A stretch of DNA of 14,770 bases from an uncultured Clostridium sp. (GTDB lineage Bacteria > Bacillota > Clostridia > Clostridiales > Clostridiaceae): assembly GCF_937920395.1 (NCBI RefSeq), contig NZ_CALEVF010000175.1:1-14770 (forward strand). Direction: 5' to 3'. Positions within the stretch are counted from its first letter, which is position 1, and the number at the start of each line of letters is the position of its first letter. The notes beneath the pieces are model-generated. The model was not told the origin of the DNA and ran no database searches. It was given only the letters and a program-made list of their open reading frames with translations. Made by a program: the position numbers and the translations under genes. Positions 6,444 to 14,107 of this stretch are shown one piece after another.

Positions 6444-7532
6444 ATGAAAAAACTCAAATTAAATGTCGATTTGAATCATAATAATTATATAATTACAAGA
6501 ACAAAAATATTAACGTATTCTATTCTCACACTTGTTTTTATTGTCACCTCGTATTTGTCTGTATTATTTATACAAAAACATTTTGGTGACAAAACACTAT
6601 TTCTTTCATTTAAATTTTTATCTCCTATTATATTATTAGAACTTGGTATTTTATTAGTTTTTTATTTCCTTTTAGATGCTTTAAGATTTTTGTATGTTTT
6701 TAAAACTCTACAAATCAATGTTACTCTTGTATATCTTATTAAGCTTACATTCATAAATATATTTTTATCCAATATAACTCCTTTTGCTACTGGAGGTGGT
6801 TTTGCTCAAATATACTTTTTAAATAAAAAAGATGTTTCAATTGGTGATGCTACTGCAGCGACTACTATAAAAACTATTTTGCCTCTTATCTTTTTCTTTA
6901 TCATAACACCAATTATTTTAATAATGGATAAAGCTATTTTTAAAATTGTTCCAAGTGGTAATAATTTGATTTATATCTTAGGGTTAGTCCTTGCATATAT
7001 CTTAACTGCTTACGGCATTTATAAAATACTGACCAATACAAATATAATAAAAATAATGCTATCAAAAGTACTGGTTTTACTACAAAACATAAATATCATA
7101 TCAAAAAGTAAGGCGGAAAAATATACAAATAATAGTTTTTTAGAAATTGATACCTTTGCTCTAAGCGTTAAAAAATTTTTAAAAGGTAATAAAAAATATA
7201 TAATATTATCCATAATATATATGATTTTGTACCTATTTACATTATTTATGATTCCAGTTATTCTCATTAGAGGACTTAACTCTAGCATTTCAATAATTCA
7301 AATTATTTCAATACAAACAGTATTAACTTTCGTCACATATTTTGCACCTACCCCTGGAGCTACTGGCGTTGCTGAAGGTGGATTTACATTGATGTTTTCA
7401 AATTTCGTAGAAAAGAATGATATAGTATCATTAACATTTTTATGGCGATTTTTCACAATGTATTTAGGGATGTTAGTAGGTCTAATAATATTTTATTTAG
7501 AGATAGTTAAAAATAAGCGACCAAGGAAATGA
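6444..7532 (+). CDS. UPF0104 / LPG_synthase_TM family membrane protein (MprF flippase-type, YbhN-like)
   Basis: A 362-residue polytopic membrane protein with about eight spans, matching the N-terminal flippase-type domain of MprF and stand-alone YbhN/AglD-like proteins. Two family signatures stand out: SNITPFATGGGFAQIYFL (109-126) and YFAPTPGATGVAEGGF (299-314), the Pro-Gly loop followed by E311. In MprF this domain moves aminoacylated phosphatidylglycerol to the outer leaflet; stand-alone members are associated with lipid or polyprenol-linked sugar handling. The start has AAGGAGA at 6431-6437. It leads a three-gene operon, 31 bases before the glycosyltransferase gene, so transport of that enzyme's lipid product is a reasonable inference. 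It has no DUF2156 domain of its own. Confidence 0.85.
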   Translation: MKKLKLNVDLNHNNYIITRTKILTYSILTLVFIVTSYLSVLFIQKHFGDKTLFLSFKFLSPIILLELGILLVFYFLLDALRFLYVFKTLQINVTLVYLIKLTFINIFLSNITPFATGGGFAQIYFLNKKDVSIGDATAATTIKTILPLIFFFIITPIILIMDKAIFKIVPSGNNLIYILGLVLAYILTAYGIYKILTNTNIIKIMLSKVLVLLQNINIISKSKAEKYTNNSFLEIDTFALSVKKFLKGNKKYIILSIIYMILYLFTLFMIPVILIRGLNSSISIIQIISIQTVLTFVTYFAPTPGATGVAEGGFTLMFSNFVEKNDIVSLTFLWRFFTMYLGMLVGLIIFYLEIVKNKRPRK

Positions 7533-7563
7533 TTTAATATAGAGCGATTTAGGAGGCAACTTT

Positions 7564-9777
7564 ATGAGGAAGAAAAGAAATTTAAAAGTGTTATTGTTTC
7601 TAGATATTGTTTTATTATTAATGATTATTTCTTATAAGAGCTATTTATTTATCTTTGAACCTGATAATGTTTCAACTAATATTAATAATATACAAAAATT
7701 GAACCTGATAAATACAAAAGATGGAATTTCTTTTGCAGTAATGGGGAATATAAAAAGTTCTATAGATATATTTGATAAAAAGATAGTTAAAAAAATAAAT
7801 GATGATAAAAGTATAGATTTGGCTATTTCTACAGGAAACGCTGTAATAGATGGGGAGGAAGACAAATATAGAATACTCAATAAAAGTTTAAATAAAATAC
7901 AAATTCCAACTATTATTGGAATAGGTGACAATGAAACTTCACATAATGGGTCTTCAAGATTTTATCATCATTATGGTCCTTATTATTTTTCTTATAGTGT
8001 AAATAATGTTTACTTTATTTTTTTAGATACAACTGGAGTAACGTCTGAGAAGTGGCAAAGAAAATGGTTAGTAGATGAAATGATTAATAGTGGTAAATAT
8101 AAGTATAAGTTTGTAATTATGAATACACCACCATTTAAACTTGTAAATACTAAATCACTTAATAAATCATATTGTGATTTTTTAACAGATGCTTTTTCAA
8201 AATATAAAATAAATGCAGTATTCACCTCTGGTAAGGAGGTTTTTAATAATAGAAAAATTAAAAATGTTCAATATTTTATAAGTGGTGGTGCTGGTGGAGC
8301 ATTACTTCTTAATAATCAAAATAGTTTTTATCACTATATTAGAGTAAACATAAAAAATAATAAAGTAGCTTATAATGTTATAAATGAAGATAAACCATCA
8401 AATTTAGTTGTTTTGCGTATTTTAAGAAATATTTGGTTTTATGTACATTCAATTTTCTACTTGGAGTTTTTCAACTTTATGTTAATACTAGGTATTCTTA
8501 TATTTTTAGCGTTCGTTATTAATTATAGAGTAAGCAAAATTGTTAATTATTATAATGAATCTGATGAAGAAGTGGAAGATGTTAAAATTAAGGAAAAACT
8601 AAATATTGCTATGTTTACTAATAATTATTTACCATTTATTGGAGGAGTTCCGATTTCAATTACAAGGCTCGCAAAAGGGCTTCGTAAAAAAGGGCATAAA
8701 GTAGTAATATTTGCTCCTAGGTATCCGCTTAAAACCCTAGAGGATGCTAATGTAATTAGATGTAATTTATTAATTTATTATAAGACTAAGCCCTTTGATT
8801 TTCCTATAGTTAATATTTTTTCTCCACAGTTAGAGAAAATGTTTTTGGCAGAAGATTTTGATGTTATTCATGTGCACCACCCATTTTGGATGGGATCAAA
8901 AGGACTTGAACTTGGTAATAAATATGGAGTTCCAGTAATTTTAACTTATCATACTAGGCTTGAAAAATATGCTCATAATTTACCGATTTTAAAACAAACC
9001 TTTGAAAATATAGTTTCTCATAAATTGATTCGTATATTTTCTCAAAAATGCGATGCTATACTTGCACCAACTAATTCTGCGAGAGACTACTTAGAAAATA
9101 TCGGTGTAAGTAGAGATAAAACTGTTTTACCTACAGGAGTCGATTTTGATTTTTATAAAAATATAGACATTAATTGCGTAAAACTTATCCGAAATAAATA
9201 TAGTAGTAAAAACGGAGTGATTTTATGCTCAGTTTCCCGTTTAACGCAGGAAAAAAATATTTATTTTTTATTGGATGGAATAAAATGTATAAAGAATAAT
9301 TCCAAAGTTGATTTTAAGTGCATTATTATAGGAGATGGGCCCGAAAAGGAGAATATATTAAAAACTATAGAGAAGCAAGGTTTAAAAGATACAGTAAGCC
9401 TACTAGGGTCACTAAGTCCACAGGAGGTTTGCATGTATTATATGGCTTCAGATATTTTTGTTTTTAGTTCAAGGTCAGAAACTCAAGGCATGGTTATATT
9501 AGAAGCAATGGCTGGTAAATGTCCTGTTGTAGCCGTTGCTTCAAGTGGAATAGATGATATCATTCATAATGAATATAATGGGTTTAAGACTAAAGCTGAT
9601 TTAAGTTTGTGGTCAGAAAAAGTTATTTATTTAATGGAAAGTCCTAAAATATTAAAAGATATGTCTCAAAACGCCTATGACTTTGCCAATAAGTTTTCAC
9701 TAGAAGTTATGGCAGAAACCACTGTGAAGGTATACCGTAAGGCAATAATTCATAAAAAAAGAGGTGACCATAGATGA
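7564..9777 (+). CDS. Two-domain protein: degenerate metallophosphoesterase fused to GT4 glycosyltransferase
   Basis: A 737-residue protein with a signal anchor (about 8-30), a calcineurin-like phosphoesterase fold (about 55-272), a second membrane span (about 297-320) and a GT-B family 4 glycosyltransferase (345-730). This predicts an extracytoplasmic first domain and a cytosolic transferase. GT4 features are clear: NYLPFIGGVPISITRLAKGL (354-373), DVIHVHHPFWMG (433-444), TYHTRLEKYAH (461-471), SRLTQEKN with R559 and K564 (558-565), and an EX7E motif, E639 to E647. The relatives I recall include diacylglycerol glucosyltransferases; the actual acceptor is unknown. In the phosphoesterase domain every expected metal ligand is replaced: GNIK (61-64) for GDxH/GDxR, GN (91-92) for GD, GDNE (121-124) for GNHE, N187 for the His before PPF, and GKEV (223-226) for GHxH. 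It is therefore probably a non-catalytic fold. AGGAGG lies at 7551-7556, and the stop overlaps the next start (ATGA). Confidence 0.88.
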   Translation: MRKKRNLKVLLFLDIVLLLMIISYKSYLFIFEPDNVSTNINNIQKLNLINTKDGISFAVMGNIKSSIDIFDKKIVKKINDDKSIDLAISTGNAVIDGEEDKYRILNKSLNKIQIPTIIGIGDNETSHNGSSRFYHHYGPYYFSYSVNNVYFIFLDTTGVTSEKWQRKWLVDEMINSGKYKYKFVIMNTPPFKLVNTKSLNKSYCDFLTDAFSKYKINAVFTSGKEVFNNRKIKNVQYFISGGAGGALLLNNQNSFYHYIRVNIKNNKVAYNVINEDKPSNLVVLRILRNIWFYVHSIFYLEFFNFMLILGILIFLAFVINYRVSKIVNYYNESDEEVEDVKIKEKLNIAMFTNNYLPFIGGVPISITRLAKGLRKKGHKVVIFAPRYPLKTLEDANVIRCNLLIYYKTKPFDFPIVNIFSPQLEKMFLAEDFDVIHVHHPFWMGSKGLELGNKYGVPVILTYHTRLEKYAHNLPILKQTFENIVSHKLIRIFSQKCDAILAPTNSARDYLENIGVSRDKTVLPTGVDFDFYKNIDINCVKLIRNKYSSKNGVILCSVSRLTQEKNIYFLLDGIKCIKNNSKVDFKCIIIGDGPEKENILKTIEKQGLKDTVSLLGSLSPQEVCMYYMASDIFVFSSRSETQGMVILEAMAGKCPVVAVASSGIDDIIHNEYNGFKTKADLSLWSEKVIYLMESPKILKDMSQNAYDFANKFSLEVMAETTVKVYRKAIIHKKRGDHR

Positions 9778-10388
9778 GTAAAATAGCTTATTTTTTTGGT
9801 AAACTTACTACACTCATTTCTATTTATTATATCCAATTTGTGTATAAAACTAGCAAAATAATTTCTACTGGTAAGTATGCTTTTTTAGAATCTGCTCATG
9901 CTGAAAAATTTATTGTAGTATTTTGGCATGGTGATAGTTATTCACTATATCCTTACCTTAGTGGAAAAGATCTCTACGTAATTACTACGAAGAATGGAAG
10001 AGGAGATTATATTAACTTGATATGTAACCATTTTGGATATAAGACAATTCGAGTACCTGATAAAAGTGAGGGCGGAAACTTTTTGTTTAAAATAAAAAGG
10101 GAAATAAGTGGTCCAAATTGTGCCAATTTAGCAATTACTCTTGACGGACCCTTAGGTCCTTATCATGAAGCAAAGCCTTTTCCATTTATTACAGCACACC
10201 TTACAAAACGTAAGGTATTACCTATTGCAATAAAATGCAAAAGAAAAATACAATTAAAAGGTAGATGGGACAATTTCACTATTCCTCTCCCTTTTAACAC
10301 AATAGAAATAGATGTTCATGATCCTTTAGATGTACCTTCTGCAAAAATGATATTTAGGGATCATAAGTATCAACACATTTCTTTATAA
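9774..10388 (+). CDS. DUF374-type lysophospholipid acyltransferase-like protein
   Basis: A 204-residue protein of the LPLAT superfamily, DUF374 group. The group pattern is visible: VVFWHGDSYSLYPYL (48-62, with H52), a Lys/Gly/Arg-rich segment TTKNGRGDYI (71-80), ITLDGPLGP (121-129) and RWDNFTIPLPF (164-174). Members transfer acyl groups to glycerol- or sugar-based lipids at the membrane; the substrate here is not known. The ATG overlaps the previous stop by four bases, with GAGGTGA at 9761-9767, so the two genes are translationally coupled. That supports a shared lipid pathway with the glycosyltransferase and the UPF0104 protein. The C terminus (HISL) is slightly short and ends in an AT-rich region, so loss of a few terminal residues by mutation cannot be excluded. 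Confidence 0.8.
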   Translation: MSKIAYFFGKLTTLISIYYIQFVYKTSKIISTGKYAFLESAHAEKFIVVFWHGDSYSLYPYLSGKDLYVITTKNGRGDYINLICNHFGYKTIRVPDKSEGGNFLFKIKREISGPNCANLAITLDGPLGPYHEAKPFPFITAHLTKRKVLPIAIKCKRKIQLKGRWDNFTIPLPFNTIEIDVHDPLDVPSAKMIFRDHKYQHISL

Positions 10389-10482
10389 AAATTTGAAAGA
10401 CGAAACTAAAGAGTATGATTTGACATATAGCCTAATAGTTAATGAATATATAGGTAGTTTTAAAAATTTAATAGAATATTCA

Positions 10483-10522
10483 AATAAGAGATACACAAAT
10501 TATATTGTGTATCTTTATTATA
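10483..10522 (+). terminator. Terminator-like hairpin after the glycolipid operon
   Basis: GATACACAA (10490-10498) pairs with TTGTGTATC (10505-10513) and extends outward with further A-T pairs and one bulged G (10483-10489 with 10514-10519). A T-rich stretch follows, but not a clean U tract. Its position between two operons fits a terminator. Confidence 0.55.
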
Positions 10523-10578
10523 TTAAGTGTCTAATTATTTTTATAATTGAAATAAAATAAAATGTTTTAATAAATAGC

Positions 10579-10607
10579 TTGAAACATAATTTCAAAAATG
10601 TTAGTAT
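10579..10607 (+). promoter_or_regulatory. Predicted promoter and overlapping palindrome upstream of murQ
   Basis: TTGAAA (10579-10584) and TAGTAT (10602-10607), 17 bases apart, make a plausible sigma-A promoter. The -35 hexamer is also the left arm of a palindrome, TTGAAA-CATAA-TTTCAA (10579-10595). A dyad over the -35 is a common operator position, and the RpiR-type MurR encoded at the end of this operon is the obvious candidate ligand. That link is inference. Confidence 0.45.
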
Positions 10608-10618
10608 GAGGTTGTAAA

Positions 10619-10632
10619 ATAAAACGTTTTCA
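10619..10632 (+). promoter_or_regulatory. cre-like site (catabolite control) in the murQ leader
   Basis: ATAAAACGTTTTCA resembles the catabolite-responsive element consensus TGWAANCGNTNWCA: the CG centre and the right half-site are intact and the left outer two bases differ. It lies just after the predicted transcription start, a position where CcpA would act as a roadblock. A PTS sugar operon is a typical CcpA target. Confidence 0.5.
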
Positions 10633-10664
10633 AAACAAAAACACTGATTAATTTAGGAGGTAAT

Positions 10665-11570
10665 ATGGATAATTTAAATTTGAAAAAACTAACAACAGAG
10701 AGTAGAAATAAAAATACCATGGACATAGATACGGTTTCAACCTTAGAAATGGTGAAAATAATAAATAATGAAGATAAAAAGGTAGCAGAGGCTGTGGAAA
10801 AGGAACTTCCTAAAATAGCACTAGCCATAGATAGCATAGCCAAAAGAATGCATAAAGGTGGGAGATTAATTTATATCGGTGCAGGGACTTCAGGAAGACT
10901 TGGTATTTTAGATGCATCGGAATGTCCACCTACCTTTGGGACACCAGAAGAACTGGTACAAGGGATAATAGCCGGAGGAAAGGAAGCAATCTTTAGAGCA
11001 ATAGAAGGGGCTGAAGATTCTAAGCAGCTCGCCCAAGCAGATTTAAAAAGTAAAGGACTAACAGAGAATGATACCGTAGTAGGACTTGCAGCATCAGGTA
11101 GAACGCCATATGTAATAGGGGGACTTGAGTATGCAAATGAAATAGGGGCATTAACCATTTCAGTTACTTGTAATGCTAATTCAAAGGTTTCAGAGGTAGC
11201 AAAAATATCAATATCACCAGTAGTTGGAGCTGAAGTTGTAACAGGTTCCACAAGACTTAAATCAGGAACGGCTCAAAAACTGGTATTAAATATGTTATCA
11301 ACAGGAGCTATGATAAAGCTGGGTAAAGTATATGGCAATCTTATGGTAGATGTAAAATCAACTAATGAAAAACTAACGCAGAGGGCTAAATTAATAGTAT
11401 GCGAGGCAACAGGATTAGATATTGAAGAAGCAACAGAAGTATTAAGTAAAACAAATTTTGATGTAAAGCTTGCAATATTTATGATATTATCAAAACTTAA
11501 TAAGCAGCAGGCAAGAATTAGATTAGACAAAAATAAAGGATATATAGCAAAAGCTTTAAAAAATAATTAA
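10665..11570 (+). CDS. murQ: N-acetylmuramic acid 6-phosphate etherase
   Basis: A 301-residue cytosolic SIS-domain enzyme that removes the D-lactyl ether of MurNAc-6-phosphate to give GlcNAc-6-phosphate and D-lactate. The family signature [20 protein letters not shown] (71-90) is intact. E86 and E117 (in AIEGAEDS) correspond by spacing to the catalytic glutamates E83 and E114 of E. coli MurQ. The length is normal for the family (about 300). The ATG is preceded by AGGAGGT at 10655-10661. It is the first gene of the operon, 15 bases before murP, and its product feeds the GlcNAc-6-phosphate pathway. Confidence 0.96.
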   Translation: MDNLNLKKLTTESRNKNTMDIDTVSTLEMVKIINNEDKKVAEAVEKELPKIALAIDSIAKRMHKGGRLIYIGAGTSGRLGILDASECPPTFGTPEELVQGIIAGGKEAIFRAIEGAEDSKQLAQADLKSKGLTENDTVVGLAASGRTPYVIGGLEYANEIGALTISVTCNANSKVSEVAKISISPVVGAEVVTGSTRLKSGTAQKLVLNMLSTGAMIKLGKVYGNLMVDVKSTNEKLTQRAKLIVCEATGLDIEEATEVLSKTNFDVKLAIFMILSKLNKQQARIRLDKNKGYIAKALKNN

Positions 11571-11585
11571 GAGGGGGAAAGTATT

Positions 11586-12947
11586 ATGACAAATAAAGAT
11601 ATAGCTAAAAATTTAGTCCAGTTAGTTGGGGGAAAAAGTAATATTATATCTGTTATAAATTGTATGACCCGTTGTAGGTTTCACCTTAAAGATTTTTCAA
11701 AGGCAAGAATAGAAGAAATAAAAAAATCAGAAGGAGCTCTTGGGGTAGTCCAGGCTGAGGGAGAGTTACAAGTTATTTATGGCCCAGGTAAGGTAAATAA
11801 GGTAACTGAGGAAGTAAATAAAATAATTGAAAAAAGTGTACTTCTTGGTGAAGATGCAGTAGCAGAAACTAAGGGTAAATTAAAACAAAAGAATAATACT
11901 AAATTTAAAAATATACTTAAAAGATTGGGAAGCATTTTTATTCCTTTAATACCATTATTCGTAGCATGTGGACTAATTCTTGCGATAAACAATATAGCAG
12001 GAGTCTATTTTGGAGATGAATATAAAACTACAACTGCAGCTAAAATAATAGGACTTATAGGTAATGGTGTATTCTCGATATTATCAATCCTAGTTGGTGT
12101 AAATGCAGCTAAGGAATTTGGTTCACAAATGCCAATGATGGGCGGAGTATTAGGTGGTATTCTCTCATCAGCAGACCTTGCAAAGATAACTCTTTTTGGC
12201 AAAGCATTAACTCCAGGACGTGGAGGAATTATTTCAGTAATAATAGTAGTAGTTTTAGCGTGCTTTATTGAAAAGACTTGTAGAAAGTTTGTACCAGATA
12301 TATTAGATTTATTCCTTACACCATTTCTTACACTTACGATATCAGTTATAGCGGCATTATGTATACTTCAACCAATTGGAGGGTTTATTTCTGATAGTAT
12401 AGGAATAGTTGTAGCACAAACAATAGCTTCAAACAATATATTTGTTTCAGTTATTTCAGGAGGAATATCAGGAGCGTTATTCTTACCTCTTGTTATGACA
12501 GGAATGCATCAAGCATTAACTCCAATACATGCAGATTTAATAGCTAATGTAGGATTTACAGTATTACTTCCAGTACTTGCAACTGCTGGAATGTCACAGG
12601 TAGGGGCTACTATAGCAGTCCTTAGAAAAACAAAAAATGAAAGGCTAAAGAAAGTAGCTAAAAATGGATTAGTACCAGGATTTTTAGGAATAGGGGAACC
12701 CTTAATATATGGAGTAACATTACCACTTGGAAAGCCATTTCTAGGAGCTTGCCTTGAAGCAGGATTAGGCGGAGCGGTTATGGCAATGTTTAAGGTTGGA
12801 GCCGTTGCAATAGGCGTATCGGGACTACCACTCGCATTATTAATTGCAAATGGTAAAATGGGATTATTCTTAATAGGTGTAGTGGTATCATATATAGGTG
12901 GATATTTCTTTACTAGCATATTGGGTTTTGAAGATCCAGTGGATTAA
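11586..12947 (+). CDS. murP: MurNAc-type PTS transporter, IIBC components
   Basis: A 453-residue phosphotransferase permease with an N-terminal IIB domain (about 1-85) and a IIC membrane domain (about 105-450). The IIB phosphorylation site is C26 in NCMTRCRFHL; a second Cys at 30 replaces the usual Leu of CMTRLR. IIC motifs include GGVLGGILSS, TGMHQALTPIH and the conserved GIGEPLIYGVTLP loop. The family covers sucrose, trehalose and MurNAc transporters; location between murQ and mupG identifies the substrate as MurNAc or a MurNAc disaccharide. No IIA domain is attached, so a IIA from elsewhere (as E. coli MurP uses the glucose IIA) is needed. The start has GAGGGGG at 11571-11577. Confidence 0.93.
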   Translation: MTNKDIAKNLVQLVGGKSNIISVINCMTRCRFHLKDFSKARIEEIKKSEGALGVVQAEGELQVIYGPGKVNKVTEEVNKIIEKSVLLGEDAVAETKGKLKQKNNTKFKNILKRLGSIFIPLIPLFVACGLILAINNIAGVYFGDEYKTTTAAKIIGLIGNGVFSILSILVGVNAAKEFGSQMPMMGGVLGGILSSADLAKITLFGKALTPGRGGIISVIIVVVLACFIEKTCRKFVPDILDLFLTPFLTLTISVIAALCILQPIGGFISDSIGIVVAQTIASNNIFVSVISGGISGALFLPLVMTGMHQALTPIHADLIANVGFTVLLPVLATAGMSQVGATIAVLRKTKNERLKKVAKNGLVPGFLGIGEPLIYGVTLPLGKPFLGACLEAGLGGAVMAMFKVGAVAIGVSGLPLALLIANGKMGLFLIGVVVSYIGGYFFTSILGFEDPVD

Positions 12948-12951
12948 CAAT

Positions 12952-12981
12952 TTAAAAGAGACCTTCACGGGTCTCTTTTAA
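12952..12981 (+). terminator. Intercistronic hairpin between murP and mupG
   Basis: TTAAAAGAGACC (12952-12963) and GGTCTCTTTTAA (12970-12981) pair perfectly over 12 bp around a six-base loop. The stem is followed by TAATTAG rather than a U run, although TTTT sits in the 3' arm. It starts five bases after the murP stop and ends just before the mupG ribosome binding site. It may lower downstream expression or protect the 3' end of a murQ-murP message. Confidence 0.65.
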
Positions 12982-13001
12982 TAATTAGAAGGAGGGATTT
13001 T

Positions 13002-14081
13002 ATGAGTTACGGTATTTCAATTTATTTTGGGCTAGATAATACAAAAGAGGAGAATATAAGATTATTAAAGGAGGCTCATAAGCTTAAATTCATTAGAATA
13101 TTTACCTCATTTCAGATACCAGAGGCAAATTATAGTATTTTAAAGACTGAGGCACAAGAATTTTTCAAGTTAGCTAAAGAATATGATATGGATATAATAA
13201 CTGATATATCTCCAAATACATTTAATCTTTTAGATTTAAAGGATATGGATTTGAGTGGACTTAGCGATATGGGGGTTAAGACTATAAGAATAGATTTTGG
13301 GTATAGAGAAGAAGAAATATCTAAAATGACTAATAACCCTTATGGAATCAAAATCCAGTTAAATGCATCAACAGTAACTGAAAAATTTTTTGAAAAATTA
13401 GATATATATTTACCTAACTATAAAAATGTTGATGCACTGCATAATTTTTATCCTAGAGTGGGTACGGGTATTTCAGAAGAATGTATGAAAGAAAAAAATG
13501 CTATATTAAGTAAAAGGGGAATTATGGTTTCAGCTTTTGTACAATCTAATAATAAAAGGAGAGGTCCGTTATTTGATGGATTACCAACACTTGAGGATCA
13601 TAGAGGACTCGAGGTACGCGAAGCTGCAAATCATTTATTTGTCCTTGGAAATCAATCTGTATTTATAGGAGATTCACTTCCGAGCATGCAAGAATTAGAA
13701 GATTTATCTGGATTACGACCTGATGTGGTAGAGCTTTTTATAGAATTAAAAGAATGCGATAATATAACTTTAAGATTATTAAGTGAAACTTACACCCAAA
13801 GGCAAGATGAGGCTAGAGAAGCTATAAGAGCTAGCGAAAGTAGATTACTTCTTAATGGAGATAAAATAAAGTCATTAAATACAGCTAATAAAAGTTATGG
13901 AGATATTACTATAGATAACCAGGATTACAAAAGGTATATGGGAGAATTAGAAATATTAAAAGTGGATCAAAAAGGTGATTATAGGACAAATGTTGTAGCA
14001 TGTGTTTTACAAAAGAATCTTTATCTATTAAAATATATAAAGGGTGGAAAAAAATTTCACTTTAATATTATAAATAAGTAA
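13002..14081 (+). CDS. mupG: 6-phospho-N-acetylmuramidase (GH170, DUF871)
   Basis: A 359-residue cytosolic protein with an N-terminal TIM-barrel-like domain (about 1-240) and a smaller C-terminal domain (about 245-359), the DUF871 layout. Typical strings are IRIFTSFQIPEAN (31-43), LNASTVTE (120-127), HNFYPRVGTG (147-156), GPLFDGLPTLEDHRG (188-202) and FIGDSLPS (221-228). In Staphylococcus aureus, MupG hydrolyses MurNAc-6-phosphate-GlcNAc, the product of uptake by MurP, and releases MurNAc-6-phosphate for MurQ; the same neighbours here support that role. GAAGGAGGG at 12988-12996 sets the start. A hairpin separates it from murP, and murR follows after 26 bases. Confidence 0.92.
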   Translation: MSYGISIYFGLDNTKEENIRLLKEAHKLKFIRIFTSFQIPEANYSILKTEAQEFFKLAKEYDMDIITDISPNTFNLLDLKDMDLSGLSDMGVKTIRIDFGYREEEISKMTNNPYGIKIQLNASTVTEKFFEKLDIYLPNYKNVDALHNFYPRVGTGISEECMKEKNAILSKRGIMVSAFVQSNNKRRGPLFDGLPTLEDHRGLEVREAANHLFVLGNQSVFIGDSLPSMQELEDLSGLRPDVVELFIELKECDNITLRLLSETYTQRQDEAREAIRASESRLLLNGDKIKSLNTANKSYGDITIDNQDYKRYMGELEILKVDQKGDYRTNVVACVLQKNLYLLKYIKGGKKFHFNIINK

Positions 14082-14107
14082 AATGAAATTTAATAGGATG
14101 TGTTTTT

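Noticed and set aside
10389..10559. A continuing open frame (+1) after the DUF374 gene that could be its displaced C terminus
   Set aside because: It runs through the terminator-like hairpin at 10483-10522 and shows no family-like sequence beyond a short charged helix (NLKDETKEYD). The gene is already near normal length.
10871..11251. A 126-codon minus-strand frame inside murQ
   Set aside because: Antisense shadow of murQ with no ribosome site or recognisable domain.
12509..12919. A 136-codon minus-strand frame inside murP
   Set aside because: It is the antisense shadow of a confidently identified PTS gene, rich in Pro/Thr/Ala as expected for the complement of a Gly/Ala-rich membrane protein.
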